NCBI GenBank assembly: GCA_009785605.1
Contig: WQVY01000021.1
Coordinates: 1 to 37,010, forward strand
Direction: 5' to 3'
From: Defluviitaleaceae bacterium
GTDB lineage: Bacteria; Bacillota; Clostridia; Lachnospirales; WQUN01
Length of the DNA stretch: 37,010 bases
Program-made: the position numbers and the translations under genes
Notes under the pieces: generated by a model
The model's input: the letters and a program-made list of their open reading frames with translations, nothing else
Told to the model about the DNA's origin: nothing
The model's database searches: none
Part shown: positions 1-8,949 of the stretch, piece after piece
Position numbering within the stretch: position 1 is the first letter of the stretch
How the letters are laid out: the number at the start of each line of letters is the position of its first letter

Positions 1-630
1 GGTAAGGCTTGAGAGTGCTACGGGGAAGTCTACTTCTGTGCTGCGTGACTCGAGTCTTACTTCGTGGATGAGTAAGTCAAAGACGTTGGGGATAACAGTG
101 ACATCGTTAACTTCGATTTGGAAATAGGCTGTGTTTGTTTCTGCGTCGAAATATAGTGGCTCGAAAGCTCCAAATGTACCAACACCAACAAAACGATTTT
201 CGTCACGTGGGATGTCTATCCACGGGATGATGTTTGCATGCTGTGTTACACGGTTTTGCCCGGTTATATCGCGGACAGACAAGTAAATTATTGCGTTGTA
301 GCCAAAGGTTTGCGCTGCAATTACGTCTACACGTATACCTTGGTCTACTGTATACATTTCTACTGGTGTAACAACTTCACCAAATATGGGGTTTTGCCTT
401 TCCATAAACCTTTCAAATATGCCCCTGTTTGCGGCGTACACTGTACCTGATATTAGAAGCATAATTGCTATAGATGCTGCTACTATAAAACCTGCCCTCT
501 TGAGGCGTGTTGGTTTAACTATTTTGCGGATATTCATATTTTCTCGTACCTTCCTTTCAAGGCTTTGTGTATCAACAGTAATTTGTGAGAATGCGTTTTT
601 TAAGCGTTGTTCGTCTCGGTCTATTGTCAT
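1..630 (-). CDS. Anti-sigma-like membrane protein (DUF4179-like), C-terminus cut by the window edge
   Basis: A reading frame opens with ATG at 630-628 and stays open to the window edge (210 codons seen). ATG overlaps the sigma-factor stop as ATGA, so the two genes are translationally coupled, the usual layout of an ECF sigma factor and its membrane anti-sigma factor. The protein has a charged cytoplasmic N-terminus of about 50 residues, one membrane segment (AGFIVAASIAIMLLISG, about residues 50-66) and an extracytoplasmic beta-rich part containing 'YDVTVIPNVFDL'-like text typical of DUF4179/DUF4367 proteins. By analogy the N-terminus would hold the sigma factor at the membrane and the outer domain would sense stress. 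The family assignment rests on architecture and context, not on a decisive motif. GGGAG lies 7 bases upstream of the start. Confidence 0.8.
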   Translation of the reverse strand, partial: MTIDRDEQRLKNAFSQITVDTQSLERKVRENMNIRKIVKPTRLKRAGFIVAASIAIMLLISGTVYAANRGIFERFMERQNPIFGEVVTPVEMYTVDQGIRVDVIAAQTFGYNAIIYLSVRDITGQNRVTQHANIIPWIDIPRDENRFVGVGTFGAFEPLYFDAETNTAYFQIEVNDVTVIPNVFDLLIHEVRLESRSTEVDFPVALSSLT

Positions 631-1166
631 AATGCCCGTCTCCCTTCTTTTTTGACTATACATAAGTTTGGTGTCCGGGGTGCTTCAGCCGAGCCGTACC
701 CATGGGCATCTAGGTATTTGGATGCCTTCTTTTTTACTCGTTCGTATTGCTTGCGTAGTGCCGCCGGGGATGCCCCTATTATGTGAGACAGCTCTTCGTA
801 GCTGTGCTCGTCCATGGCCCGCCCGTATAGCAAGGCCCTTTCTTGAGGTGTTAGCCGTTTTAGGGCTTCCATTATTTCTGGCATTGTTAGGCTATCTTCC
901 ATGTGTACAGCGGGTTCTTCTTTTATGTCTTCGAAGAAAGACCACCTGCGTCTCTTTGCCCCTTTTATTTTGTTGAGGCAGAGATTATACGTAACCTTGT
1001 ATAGCCATGCCGCTATATTATTTATTTCAGCCCTTTTGCTGTTTTGTAAATAGGAAATGAAAACATCTTGTACTACATCCTCTGCATCTGGATGGCTGTA
1101 TAATATGGTTGTTGCATATCTAAGTAGTTTTTCGCCATATTGAGGGATTAGCTCGTCTAGTTCCAT
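627..1166 (-). CDS. ECF-type RNA polymerase sigma factor
   Basis: 179-residue sigma-70 family protein. Region 2 is visible at residues 8-75 (AEDVVQDVFISYLQ, then AAWLYKVTYNLCLNKIK, the core-binding and -10-recognition helices). Region 4 is at about 105-155 (LKRLTPQERALLYGRAMDEHSYEELSHIIG, then the recognition helix). There is no region 1 or 3, which is the ECF arrangement. I chose ATG at 1166 because AAAGGGGATGAAGAA precedes it; the frame extends 24 codons further upstream without a convincing ribosome binding site. The stop overlaps the start of the anti-sigma-like gene as ATGA. The promoters it controls cannot be told from this window. The C-terminal tail after region 4 is basic and unremarkable. 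Confidence 0.88.
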   Translation of the reverse strand: MELDELIPQYGEKLLRYATTILYSHPDAEDVVQDVFISYLQNSKRAEINNIAAWLYKVTYNLCLNKIKGAKRRRWSFFEDIKEEPAVHMEDSLTMPEIMEALKRLTPQERALLYGRAMDEHSYEELSHIIGASPAALRKQYERVKKKASKYLDAHGYGSAEAPRTPNLCIVKKEGRRAL

Positions 1167-1301
1167 TTCTTCATCCCCTTTCTTTGTTGCAAATGTATTA
1201 GCACGTTGTTGCAGTCGACTGTACTTATATGACAACACTCATATGTAGTTTGTGACATGTTTTTGAAAGTATATTTTTACCATGTTGCACATGCAATAAA
1301 A

Positions 1302-1321
1302 TAGGCGGCTTACGCCGCCTA
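1302..1321 (-). terminator. Terminator after the adhesin A / sortase-like operon
   Basis: Stem TAGGCGGC (1302-1309) pairs with GCCGCCTA (1314-1321) around a 4-base loop; read on the minus strand it is followed by TTTTAT. It begins immediately after the sortase-like stop codon, so it ends the minus-strand operon. Confidence 0.8.
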
Positions 1322-2041
1322 CTAAATCCGTTCTGCTATTACAATATACCGCTGGTCGCCACGCCTTCTTGTGTGGGGGGTGAGAAGCGTAACCAAGTCC
1401 CTGCCGCTTTGGACTGCCAGCTCATCTACCTGGTATGGCTGTATTACTTTGGTTTCTATCACCTTGTATACAATTGTCTCCATGAAATTGGTTATTGTTA
1501 TTTCATCCCCAACTTCAAGTAACTGTATATCCCTAAATACCCTGCCATGGTGCAGGTTTCTTTCGCCGGCAATTACGGCATTTGTATTTTCGCCGCCTAC
1601 CGGGAAGGATGAATGCATCAGATGTGCTACGCCGTTGTTTAGGTGTTGTGGGTATGCGCCAAGGTATATGGGTAGGTTTAGGTCAATCTTGGGGATGGTT
1701 AGGGCACCTATAATGTCTGTGTCAAAACCCATATGCCGTAAGTTAAAAGGCGGATGCCTGTAGACAAAAGGGTCTAATAGGTGTGTAGGGCCATTGTATA
1801 TCTGGTTGTTGATAGCCGATAACCAGTGGCTTATGTTTTCCAGCCAAAAGGGGTGGCTACCCTCGTCATGGGCTAATTGCCTATTGTGATGCGCGGCCCT
1901 GTAAGCTTCTACCCGCGCCTCAAACTGGGATATCGTGTATTGGGCGCGGGTATCAAACCTCCGGTGCTGTATGTGTGGATATACAAGATATACCACAATT
2001 ATTATCAGCACAAATATACATGTTACTTTGTCGCGTTCCAT
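1322..2041 (-). CDS. Class C sortase-like protein lacking the catalytic His and Cys (pseudosortase)
   Basis: 239 residues. The N-terminal membrane anchor is at about residues 7-23. LLDPF (88-92) matches the D-P-aromatic 'lid' motif of class C (pilus) sortases. The core IPKIDLNLPIYLG (116-128), GVAHLMHSSFPVGGENTNAVIAG (137-159) and the C-terminal strand ending RYIVIAER align without gaps to class C sortases. In active enzymes the core continues TGHRG; here it is AGERN, so the catalytic His is Glu160. The TLxTC motif is TLLTP, so the catalytic Cys is Pro222. The Arg nine residues after the Cys position is kept (Arg231). The only cysteine in the protein is Cys8, inside the anchor. The usual C-terminal membrane helix of class C enzymes is also absent. 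The gene starts 11 bp after giant adhesin A and is probably co-transcribed. A binding, scaffolding or regulatory role on LPLTG substrates is inference; an active sortase must be encoded elsewhere. Confidence 0.9.
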   Translation of the reverse strand: MERDKVTCIFVLIIIVVYLVYPHIQHRRFDTRAQYTISQFEARVEAYRAAHHNRQLAHDEGSHPFWLENISHWLSAINNQIYNGPTHLLDPFVYRHPPFNLRHMGFDTDIIGALTIPKIDLNLPIYLGAYPQHLNNGVAHLMHSSFPVGGENTNAVIAGERNLHHGRVFRDIQLLEVGDEITITNFMETIVYKVIETKVIQPYQVDELAVQSGRDLVTLLTPHTRRRGDQRYIVIAERI

Positions 2042-2052
2042 GCTAAGCCGGG

Positions 2053-5000
2053 TTACTGGGGTCGTGCTTTTTTGCTTTTATTGTTAAAGATAAATATTGA
2101 TGCAATTGCTATACCAATAAACGCAATGCCGCCGGTAGTAAACAGTAGTGTCGTATGTGTTGAGCTAGTGCCACCAGTTAGCGGCAACTCGAATGCCAAG
2201 AAGTTACCCAGGAATCTTACGTCTTCATCGCCGTCGTAGTCGTGATACGTGAAGTCTAGGAATGGGAAGGCATCGCCTATAATATCGGTTTCGAAATCAC
2301 CGTCTTCTAACCATATCCGCCACTGTGTGTTAGGGACTTGGTAACCTATGGGTGCTACAACCTCTACTAGCTGGTACATATAGCCTGCGGTTACAAAAAA
2401 GGCTATGGGTTGGCCAGCGCTGATGCTACTTTCCATCCGCTCTAGCTTGCCGGGGTGGGTAGCGTCTGTTATCTCTGTCCAGAAGGTGGGCGAATGTGTG
2501 CCGCCAGAAACGGTTATAAGGTCGTAGCCAACAACGTTTGCACGTGGGGCGCGGTAAAGCCTAAAGTGCGCACCCTGCAGCCGGTTTATAGGATACGGGT
2601 AGTTATATACACGATAGTCTGTCTTGTAGAAGGTGAACCGTTCCTCGTCCAACCTGAAGTTGATGTCTTGGTTGTTGAGTATATGCCTGTTGTACGGCGC
2701 GATGCCGCTGGCGTTGTTAATACCACCAAATAAGGCGAAAGCGATAGCTTCATCTGCATTGGAAGGTGTAATGCGTGGGGGAGCTGTATTGCCGCTAAAG
2801 CTGCTGGGTGTGTTGCCCACAAATACGATGTTGCTATATGAGTAGGACTCTGGCCCGGCCCAACCTGTAACATGTAGTAGCGGACTGCGATACTCGTACC
2901 GCTGGGTATATATTGCGCCGCCCATACCCGTTGTGCCGTGGACATGGTTAGTGCTAAATGTGACGTTGTTAACGTTGAACTGGCTGCCATAAGCCACCCA
3001 CACACCGCCGCCAAAGCCGGCTGTAGGGTTAGCGCCGTCGCGGCCTGCTGTGTTGTAGCTGATAGAGTTGTTGTTTGCAGTAAGGGTTGCAGCTGCCAAG
3101 CTTAATGGGGCGATACCGGTATTGCCGTCACCTGTGAAGAAATTGCGCACTTGAGCAAAGATGCCGGGGCTAATTTCTTCTGATTCTTCTGGTACATCGC
3201 CTATATACCCGCCTACTTCTATGGGGATATTGCCTATTAAATCTGCGCTTGCACCGGTTGCGCGGCCTGGGCCGTTTACAAATATACCCGCGCCTCTTAC
3301 CGCGGTATTGTGATGGACTTGGCCGTTGACTGTAAGGTTAGCACCATCAGAAACAAACGCGCCGCCGCCGTCTATAGTGGCAGAGTTGCTGTTAATGTCG
3401 CCGGTCACTACTGCAACTGTGTCTGGGGATAAGAATAAACCGCCGCCATTGTTGGCAGTATTGCGTACTGGTGTTGCGCCACTTACCCCGCCTATTGTGC
3501 CGGCGGTCATGACAAAACGGGTTTGCGCACCATTTAGGAACACGCCGCCGCCGTTAACATGTGCGTGGTTGTAGGTTATAGAGCCGCCATCCATTGTAAA
3601 AACCCTTGATGGTGTGCCGGTATAACCTGTGCTGTGTACATAAACACCGCCGCCACTGCCATTGGTTGCAGTGTTATTGTGGACTCTTGCATCGCCGCTC
3701 ATGTTTAAAATAGCACGTTGTGCGGAAATACCGCCGCCGCCAACACGGGCCCTGTTTCTTTCTATTGTCCCGCCATTGAAGTTGAATGTACCGCCGTTGC
3801 CTATAGCCAGTGGGGTGCCGGTTGGGTTGTTGGTGGTGACGTGTACACCACCGCCATGCCGGACAGAGTAATTGTTGTATATATCCCCACCATTCATGGT
3901 GAAGACTGCATTGGGGCCATGCACTAGCACACCGCCGCCGCCACCGCCAAGTGGGAAGCCAGTGGTTGCGATAAAGTTATTTGGTGGCACGGCTGTGCTG
4001 GTTGTTTCGTTGTTTTCTATCCTACCGCCATGCATGGTGAAGTTGCCGTTGTTGCCAACCCATACACCAGCACCATTGGTGGCAGTATTGCCATAAATAA
4101 GGCCGTCCCACATCACACCGGTTGTACCATGCAAGCGTAAACCGCCGCCAGAGGCGTACAGCCCGCTGGTACCGGTAGTATAATTTCCGCTGATAGTACC
4201 GTCATGTATTGTTACGGTGCTGCCATTGCTGGCTTGGACACCAGCGCCGCCGTTGTTGGCTCTATTGTCGCGTACCATGCTGGTCCTGTTGTGCATCACA
4301 AAGTTAGTGTTTACATCAAGCCAGACACCGCCGCCATGGTTGTCTGTAGCGGTGTTGTTTTCTATGATTGCGTTATTTCTCATATCAAATTGCGAGTTGC
4401 TGCGCATATATACGCCGCCGCCCATGCGCCGGGCAGTGTTGGTGTGGATACGCCCGCCGTTCATGTTGAAGGTACTGCCATGCCCAAGCACACCGCCGCC
4501 ATTGCTGCCGTCTAACCTTGGAGATGGGTCCGGATTTGGGTCTGCTTGGTTGTTGTGAATCTCACCATTGTACATATTAAAGGTCGCGCCTTCATGCAAG
4601 CGCACACCCGCGCCACGGTGGGAGTTGTTGTTGTGGATATAGCCGCTATGCATTGTGAGAGTGGCATTGTTTACGCGGATACCGCCGCCGCCATATGCAT
4701 CGCCAGGTCTACCTTCGTTGAAAGAAACCATAGCAATGTTGTTGCGGATAACACCGCCATCTATGATTACCGCGCTGCCAGCGGATGCGAAAATGCCGCC
4801 GCCGTTGAACCGGGCTACGTTGTTAAAGACTTCGCTGCCTGTGTTTAATGTTAGGGTGCTGCCTACACCTACTACAGATATACCGCCACCGCCAACAGCA
4901 GTGGCACCGCCGCTGGTATCGGCTCTGCGGCTGTTTCTTACGGCGCTGTTGTTTTGCATAATAAGGTCGCCGCCGTCTATTACATTTATGCCGCCGCGGT

Positions 5001-8000
5001 CAGCCACGTCCGAAAACACAGAGCCTGTGCCCGGAGCCGGGATTTGTGGCGTTGGGGACGAGCCTGGGATAGGTGTTGGCTGATGCAGCTCTGGTGGGCG
5101 CTGGTTGGGGTTGTTGCCGTGTATGGTTATGCCGCTGCCAAGGGTTAGCGCGCCGTCGTTGGTGCCATCGGCTGTTACTACGAAGTGACGGCCGGGGTTT
5201 TCTAGGGTTGTAACCCAATGCACAGCACCAGATGTCTGATATACGCCTGGTACTACTGTTGTACCTTGTGGTACAGCCATTAGCAGGTTTATGTTGCTGC
5301 CACCGGCTGCTGTAATTGTGACCGCGCGCCCAACTTGTATGCGGTGTGGGTGGGCTGCTGGTGCGCCGTTTATTTGTATCGTTGTGATTGTTGTACCGGC
5401 TGCGCCTGGGTTGGGGACTGGTTGTGGGTCCCTTATTACTAAGTGGTATGTGGAGCTTGGTATGTCGTACCAATCCTCGTTAACAAGGGGGCTGGTGGGT
5501 GTGGCTGGGTGTATGACTATGTTGTTAAATAGCGGTAACGAGCTGTTTGCATGTGGGTTGATTACACTGTTAAGCCGTGCCCAGTCCGAGAAACCGTTCA
5601 TCCTTGCCACGAAAGTTATTGGTGCAGTTATTACGAGATTTGGAAAGTCTGCAATGGTGTTTATGCCGGGGAGGGTGGTAATACATGCCCATACTGTTGG
5701 GGCAGATTTTAGCGCAAACTCCCAGCGTACAAAGTCAAAACCAAACAATGTAGCGGTACTTGGGATTACTGCCTCACTGCTGGCAATGGTCGTACCCTCT
5801 CTTACCATAAAGGGGTTGGGGGTGCGTGTGGTGCCCTCGTTAACGCCACCAGTTTCTACTATAAATGTTACCTCATGATAATACTCTATTTGGACTTCTA
5901 CCCTGTCTGCTATGGGGTGTAGGTCACGGTTGAATGCGTCAAAATCAGGGGTAAATGGGTTTGCAATAAGCCTTGGCGCTGTTGGCGTGGCAGGTGCAGG
6001 TACGGGGTAGTGGTCCACTGTCCTGGCTGGAGTCACCCCGGTTAATGCCAGGCTTGAAGTTGTTTGCCTTCTAAACCAGTTGATGATACGGGTAGATGTT
6101 GGCCTTGGCTCTGGGCCGGGTAGGTTGGACAATTCGCGGTCAAGTACTTCGTATCTCACGTGTGTTGCAGACGCGCGTGCCGTGCCACCTGTACCGCCAA
6201 CTACAACCAATGTGCCGTTAGGTATCAATAGTGGGGCTGGTAGCACAATAAATGTGCCGGCGCCACCATCGCCGCGTGGGCGTGTCATCTGGTAAAGCCA
6301 TGCTCTCATATTTGTATGGTCAATATTATTATCGCAATCACTGCAGTTATCGCCATAATAGCAATCACCTGCTGCTGTACCGGTCATAGCGTATTGTATT
6401 TCGCGCAGGTATGACCAGTTGCTGCCGCCAACGGGTGCGGCGGCAGTACCGCCGGTAGGATTTACGTCGTAGTTGTTAAAAATGTGATTGCGCTCCACAA
6501 TAACGCCGGTATTGAGTGGGTTTACGCCCAGCCATGTTAGGCTGCCTGTATTTGTTATATTGACGCGGTTCCTGTGGGCTAGGCCTTCATCTACGCGCAT
6601 ACCACCAGAGGCTATGTTGCCGCTAAATATAACGTCGTTGGTAAGTAACAGTCTTGTTGTTTGGGTTGTGCCAGAATCGGGTAGGTTAGCGCCGGGGGCC
6701 ATAAAAATAGCACCGCCATGTTGGGCCGTGTTGTTTCTAAAGGTGCTGTTGGAAATGTCAATTACTCTACGGTCATTGCCACTGCCTCCAGCGGTAAGCG
6801 TAGCTGCTGCATGAATTGCACCGCCAAATCTTCCGGCTGTGTTGCCCTCAAATATTGTGTCATTCGCTATAACACCTTGGCCTGTACCTAGCATAGATAT
6901 TCCGCCGCCGTGGGCACCGGAGAAATTGTTAGTAATTTGGCTTCCACCTGCGAGATTTATAGTTGTACTAGATGAGCTGTACATTCTAATACCGCCGCCG
7001 CCTTGGGTTGCCAATGTACCCAGAGCTCTATTGCCATTTATGCGTAAAACACCATCAAAAACGAAGCTACCACCATCATTTGTTTGGAGGCCGCCGCCTG
7101 ATGTATTAGTAACATTGTAACTTATCTCTCCGCCGGTCATAGTAAAGGTTGAAGCGCCTGTCGGGCCGGCGCCGCCCATTTGCACGCCGCCACCAACTTG
7201 TTCGGAGTGGTTGTAGATTATCTGCCCGCCTTCCATATATCCACGACTGCCACCAAGTCTCAGCGATATGCCGCCGCCGCCGCCGCCGGTGCCGGTGCCG
7301 CCGCTGGCATTGTGGCGAATTTCAGCTCCAGGCAGGACGGTTACCACACCAGAGGTGTTTACCTGTACCCCTCCTCCTCTTGGAGACCCGGCTGCGGTTC
7401 CGCTGTTTATCATCCTGTTATAGCGTATGCTGCTGCCATTGTGCAGATATAGGCGTGCGCCTGCTCCTGTGACGTGAATACCGCCGCCTGTAGTTGCAGG
7501 GCCTCCGGAGATAGCAGCCGAAGCTTGAGTTGTAGGCATGACACCACATGTATATGCAAAACATGTGGACACTCCTACACAGCGTTCTGCTGCGGGAAGG
7601 GCAGGGTCGCAAATAGACGCACCACAATAATCTCTAGGGTAGGTACAAGCAAGGCTCGCACAGATGGCACGCGCCAAATACGCAGCGGAGGGCGGCCTGT
7701 CTATCGTCGCATTCCATATACGTAGTGTGTTGCCCGCTCCAACGCTTAAGTGCCGCCCATCGCCTCCAGTACGGGTAATGCGAAATGCTTCATCAAGAGT
7801 AAGTGTATCGCTAAAAATATGCGTGATCCCGGCTGCCGCAGCTCTTGCGTCACCGGTTATTGTTATGTCATTCATAAGGCGCACAGCCCTGGGACTGGCG
7901 TTGCCAGTAGCAGACATGCCCCATGACAATGAGCCAACAGCAGCAGCTCCACCATCGCCTACGGTAACATCGCGGATATTAACCCCCGTCAAATCCATGC

Positions 8001-8949
8001 CGGCAGGCCATGTGCTAAAGGGTGTAAAGCCACCAAAGCTCACCACTGTATATTCTATATAATCAGGTTCTTCATACTCGTTGCTGTCAAATGCACTAAG
8101 ACGCGCAAGTGGTGATTCGTTATCATCATTTTCATTGTAATAATCGCAGTAGCAGTTATATTCTCCGCAATAGCGCCACTGCTCTGCATACAGTACGCCA
8201 TGGTCTACATCATGTGTCCATCCATAGGGCATGGTAACGCGAATGTCTTGCTCCTCTATCACTGTAGGTATGCGCACATGTACATAACCGTATGCGTCAA
8301 ACATGTAGCTGAAGCCTATTTGGCTTCCTTGTGAATGTAGGTTGATGTGGATATTTTCGTCTATGCTAAGGTACACGGGTGCATTGTCATGCCCTACGCT
8401 TACCATTTCTGTAGGCTCGTAATAAGATGGGCCTTGGGGTGTGTACTCCTGGTTGTGGTCCTGGTAGTGGTCATAATCTGGTGCGGAAGGGTCGCTTGTA
8501 TCGTAATAATTGCCGCCGTCATACTCATGTCCAGCGTCATAAAAATAGTCGTACACTGGGCCAGTAGATTCATAATAAGCAGCATAGTTATCATAGTCAT
8601 ACATATCATGGCCGTAGTGTTGGATGCCATGGTCATGTGCATCGTGGCCATAGTGCGGGACGTCATAATCATACGCATCATAGCCGTGTTGCTGGTAGCC
8701 ATGAGCATAGTCGTATGCATGGTGGTGGTGATAGTCATACTCGTGGCTGTAGTCTACATATGTATACATTGGCCCCACTTCGTATAATATCTCACCAGAG
8801 TCGTTGTCTAAGGCGAACACAGCAATACCGGCTACAATAAATAAAGCAAGAAACGCCGTAAGCGCCCGCATCAAACCTTTGTTTTTTCTTTCTTTTGATT
8901 TCGCTGGCTTAAAGCTTGGCCTTGCAGGTTCATGTTTTTTGTAGTTCAT
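2053..8949 (-). CDS. Giant LPxTG-type surface adhesin A with parallel beta-helix repeats
   Basis: 2298 residues. A basic N-terminus (1-29) and hydrophobic segment (30-46) form a secretion signal. Residues 62-180 are a tract very rich in His, Tyr, Asp and Gly, including HHHH at 74-77. Two long arrays of beta-helix turns follow, roughly 370-920 and 1310-2030, with the recurring pattern 'hydrophobic-M-x-GG-x-I-x-x-N-x-A-x-x-x-GGG-V'. They are separated by an InlB/Listeria-Bacteroides-like beta repeat (about 1020-1090, TFIVETGG...FDFVRWEF) and a Pro-rich linker (about 1286-1308). A SpaA/CnaB-like domain has Lys2109 (FYKTD) and Glu2196 (LVEVVAPIGY) as likely isopeptide partners. LPLTGG starts at 2255, followed by a hydrophobic helix and a basic tail, so the protein should be anchored to peptidoglycan by a sortase. 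Cys clusters occur near 255-270, 428-468 and 858-872. RBS is AAAGGAG before the ATG. The ligand is unknown; adhesion is inferred from architecture. Confidence 0.93.
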   Translation of the reverse strand: MNYKKHEPARPSFKPAKSKERKNKGLMRALTAFLALFIVAGIAVFALDNDSGEILYEVGPMYTYVDYSHEYDYHHHHAYDYAHGYQQHGYDAYDYDVPHYGHDAHDHGIQHYGHDMYDYDNYAAYYESTGPVYDYFYDAGHEYDGGNYYDTSDPSAPDYDHYQDHNQEYTPQGPSYYEPTEMVSVGHDNAPVYLSIDENIHINLHSQGSQIGFSYMFDAYGYVHVRIPTVIEEQDIRVTMPYGWTHDVDHGVLYAEQWRYCGEYNCYCDYYNENDDNESPLARLSAFDSNEYEEPDYIEYTVVSFGGFTPFSTWPAGMDLTGVNIRDVTVGDGGAAAVGSLSWGMSATGNASPRAVRLMNDITITGDARAAAAGITHIFSDTLTLDEAFRITRTGGDGRHLSVGAGNTLRIWNATIDRPPSAAYLARAICASLACTYPRDYCGASICDPALPAAERCVGVSTCFAYTCGVMPTTQASAAISGGPATTGGGIHVTGAGARLYLHNGSSIRYNRMINSGTAAGSPRGGGVQVNTSGVVTVLPGAEIRHNASGGTGTGGGGGGISLRLGGSRGYMEGGQIIYNHSEQVGGGVQMGGAGPTGASTFTMTGGEISYNVTNTSGGGLQTNDGGSFVFDGVLRINGNRALGTLATQGGGGIRMYSSSSTTINLAGGSQITNNFSGAHGGGISMLGTGQGVIANDTIFEGNTAGRFGGAIHAAATLTAGGSGNDRRVIDISNSTFRNNTAQHGGAIFMAPGANLPDSGTTQTTRLLLTNDVIFSGNIASGGMRVDEGLAHRNRVNITNTGSLTWLGVNPLNTGVIVERNHIFNNYDVNPTGGTAAAPVGGSNWSYLREIQYAMTGTAAGDCYYGDNCSDCDNNIDHTNMRAWLYQMTRPRGDGGAGTFIVLPAPLLIPNGTLVVVGGTGGTARASATHVRYEVLDRELSNLPGPEPRPTSTRIINWFRRQTTSSLALTGVTPARTVDHYPVPAPATPTAPRLIANPFTPDFDAFNRDLHPIADRVEVQIEYYHEVTFIVETGGVNEGTTRTPNPFMVREGTTIASSEAVIPSTATLFGFDFVRWEFALKSAPTVWACITTLPGINTIADFPNLVITAPITFVARMNGFSDWARLNSVINPHANSSLPLFNNIVIHPATPTSPLVNEDWYDIPSSTYHLVIRDPQPVPNPGAAGTTITTIQINGAPAAHPHRIQVGRAVTITAAGGSNINLLMAVPQGTTVVPGVYQTSGAVHWVTTLENPGRHFVVTADGTNDGALTLGSGITIHGNNPNQRPPELHQPTPIPGSSPTPQIPAPGTGSVFSDVADRGGINVIDGGDLIMQNNSAVRNSRRADTSGGATAVGGGGISVVGVGSTLTLNTGSEVFNNVARFNGGGIFASAGSAVIIDGGVIRNNIAMVSFNEGRPGDAYGGGGIRVNNATLTMHSGYIHNNNSHRGAGVRLHEGATFNMYNGEIHNNQADPNPDPSPRLDGSNGGGVLGHGSTFNMNGGRIHTNTARRMGGGVYMRSNSQFDMRNNAIIENNTATDNHGGGVWLDVNTNFVMHNRTSMVRDNRANNGGAGVQASNGSTVTIHDGTISGNYTTGTSGLYASGGGLRLHGTTGVMWDGLIYGNTATNGAGVWVGNNGNFTMHGGRIENNETTSTAVPPNNFIATTGFPLGGGGGGVLVHGPNAVFTMNGGDIYNNYSVRHGGGVHVTTNNPTGTPLAIGNGGTFNFNGGTIERNRARVGGGGISAQRAILNMSGDARVHNNTATNGSGGGVYVHSTGYTGTPSRVFTMDGGSITYNHAHVNGGGVFLNGAQTRFVMTAGTIGGVSGATPVRNTANNGGGLFLSPDTVAVVTGDINSNSATIDGGGAFVSDGANLTVNGQVHHNTAVRGAGIFVNGPGRATGASADLIGNIPIEVGGYIGDVPEESEEISPGIFAQVRNFFTGDGNTGIAPLSLAAATLTANNNSISYNTAGRDGANPTAGFGGGVWVAYGSQFNVNNVTFSTNHVHGTTGMGGAIYTQRYEYRSPLLHVTGWAGPESYSYSNIVFVGNTPSSFSGNTAPPRITPSNADEAIAFALFGGINNASGIAPYNRHILNNQDINFRLDEERFTFYKTDYRVYNYPYPINRLQGAHFRLYRAPRANVVGYDLITVSGGTHSPTFWTEITDATHPGKLERMESSISAGQPIAFFVTAGYMYQLVEVVAPIGYQVPNTQWRIWLEDGDFETDIIGDAFPFLDFTYHDYDGDEDVRFLGNFLAFELPLTGGTSSTHTTLLFTTGGIAFIGIAIASIFIFNNKSKKARPQ

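Noticed and set aside
1167-1300. An ECF-type promoter (AAC...GTC) before the left sigma gene
   Set aside because: Only partial matches with wrong spacing; not reported as a feature.
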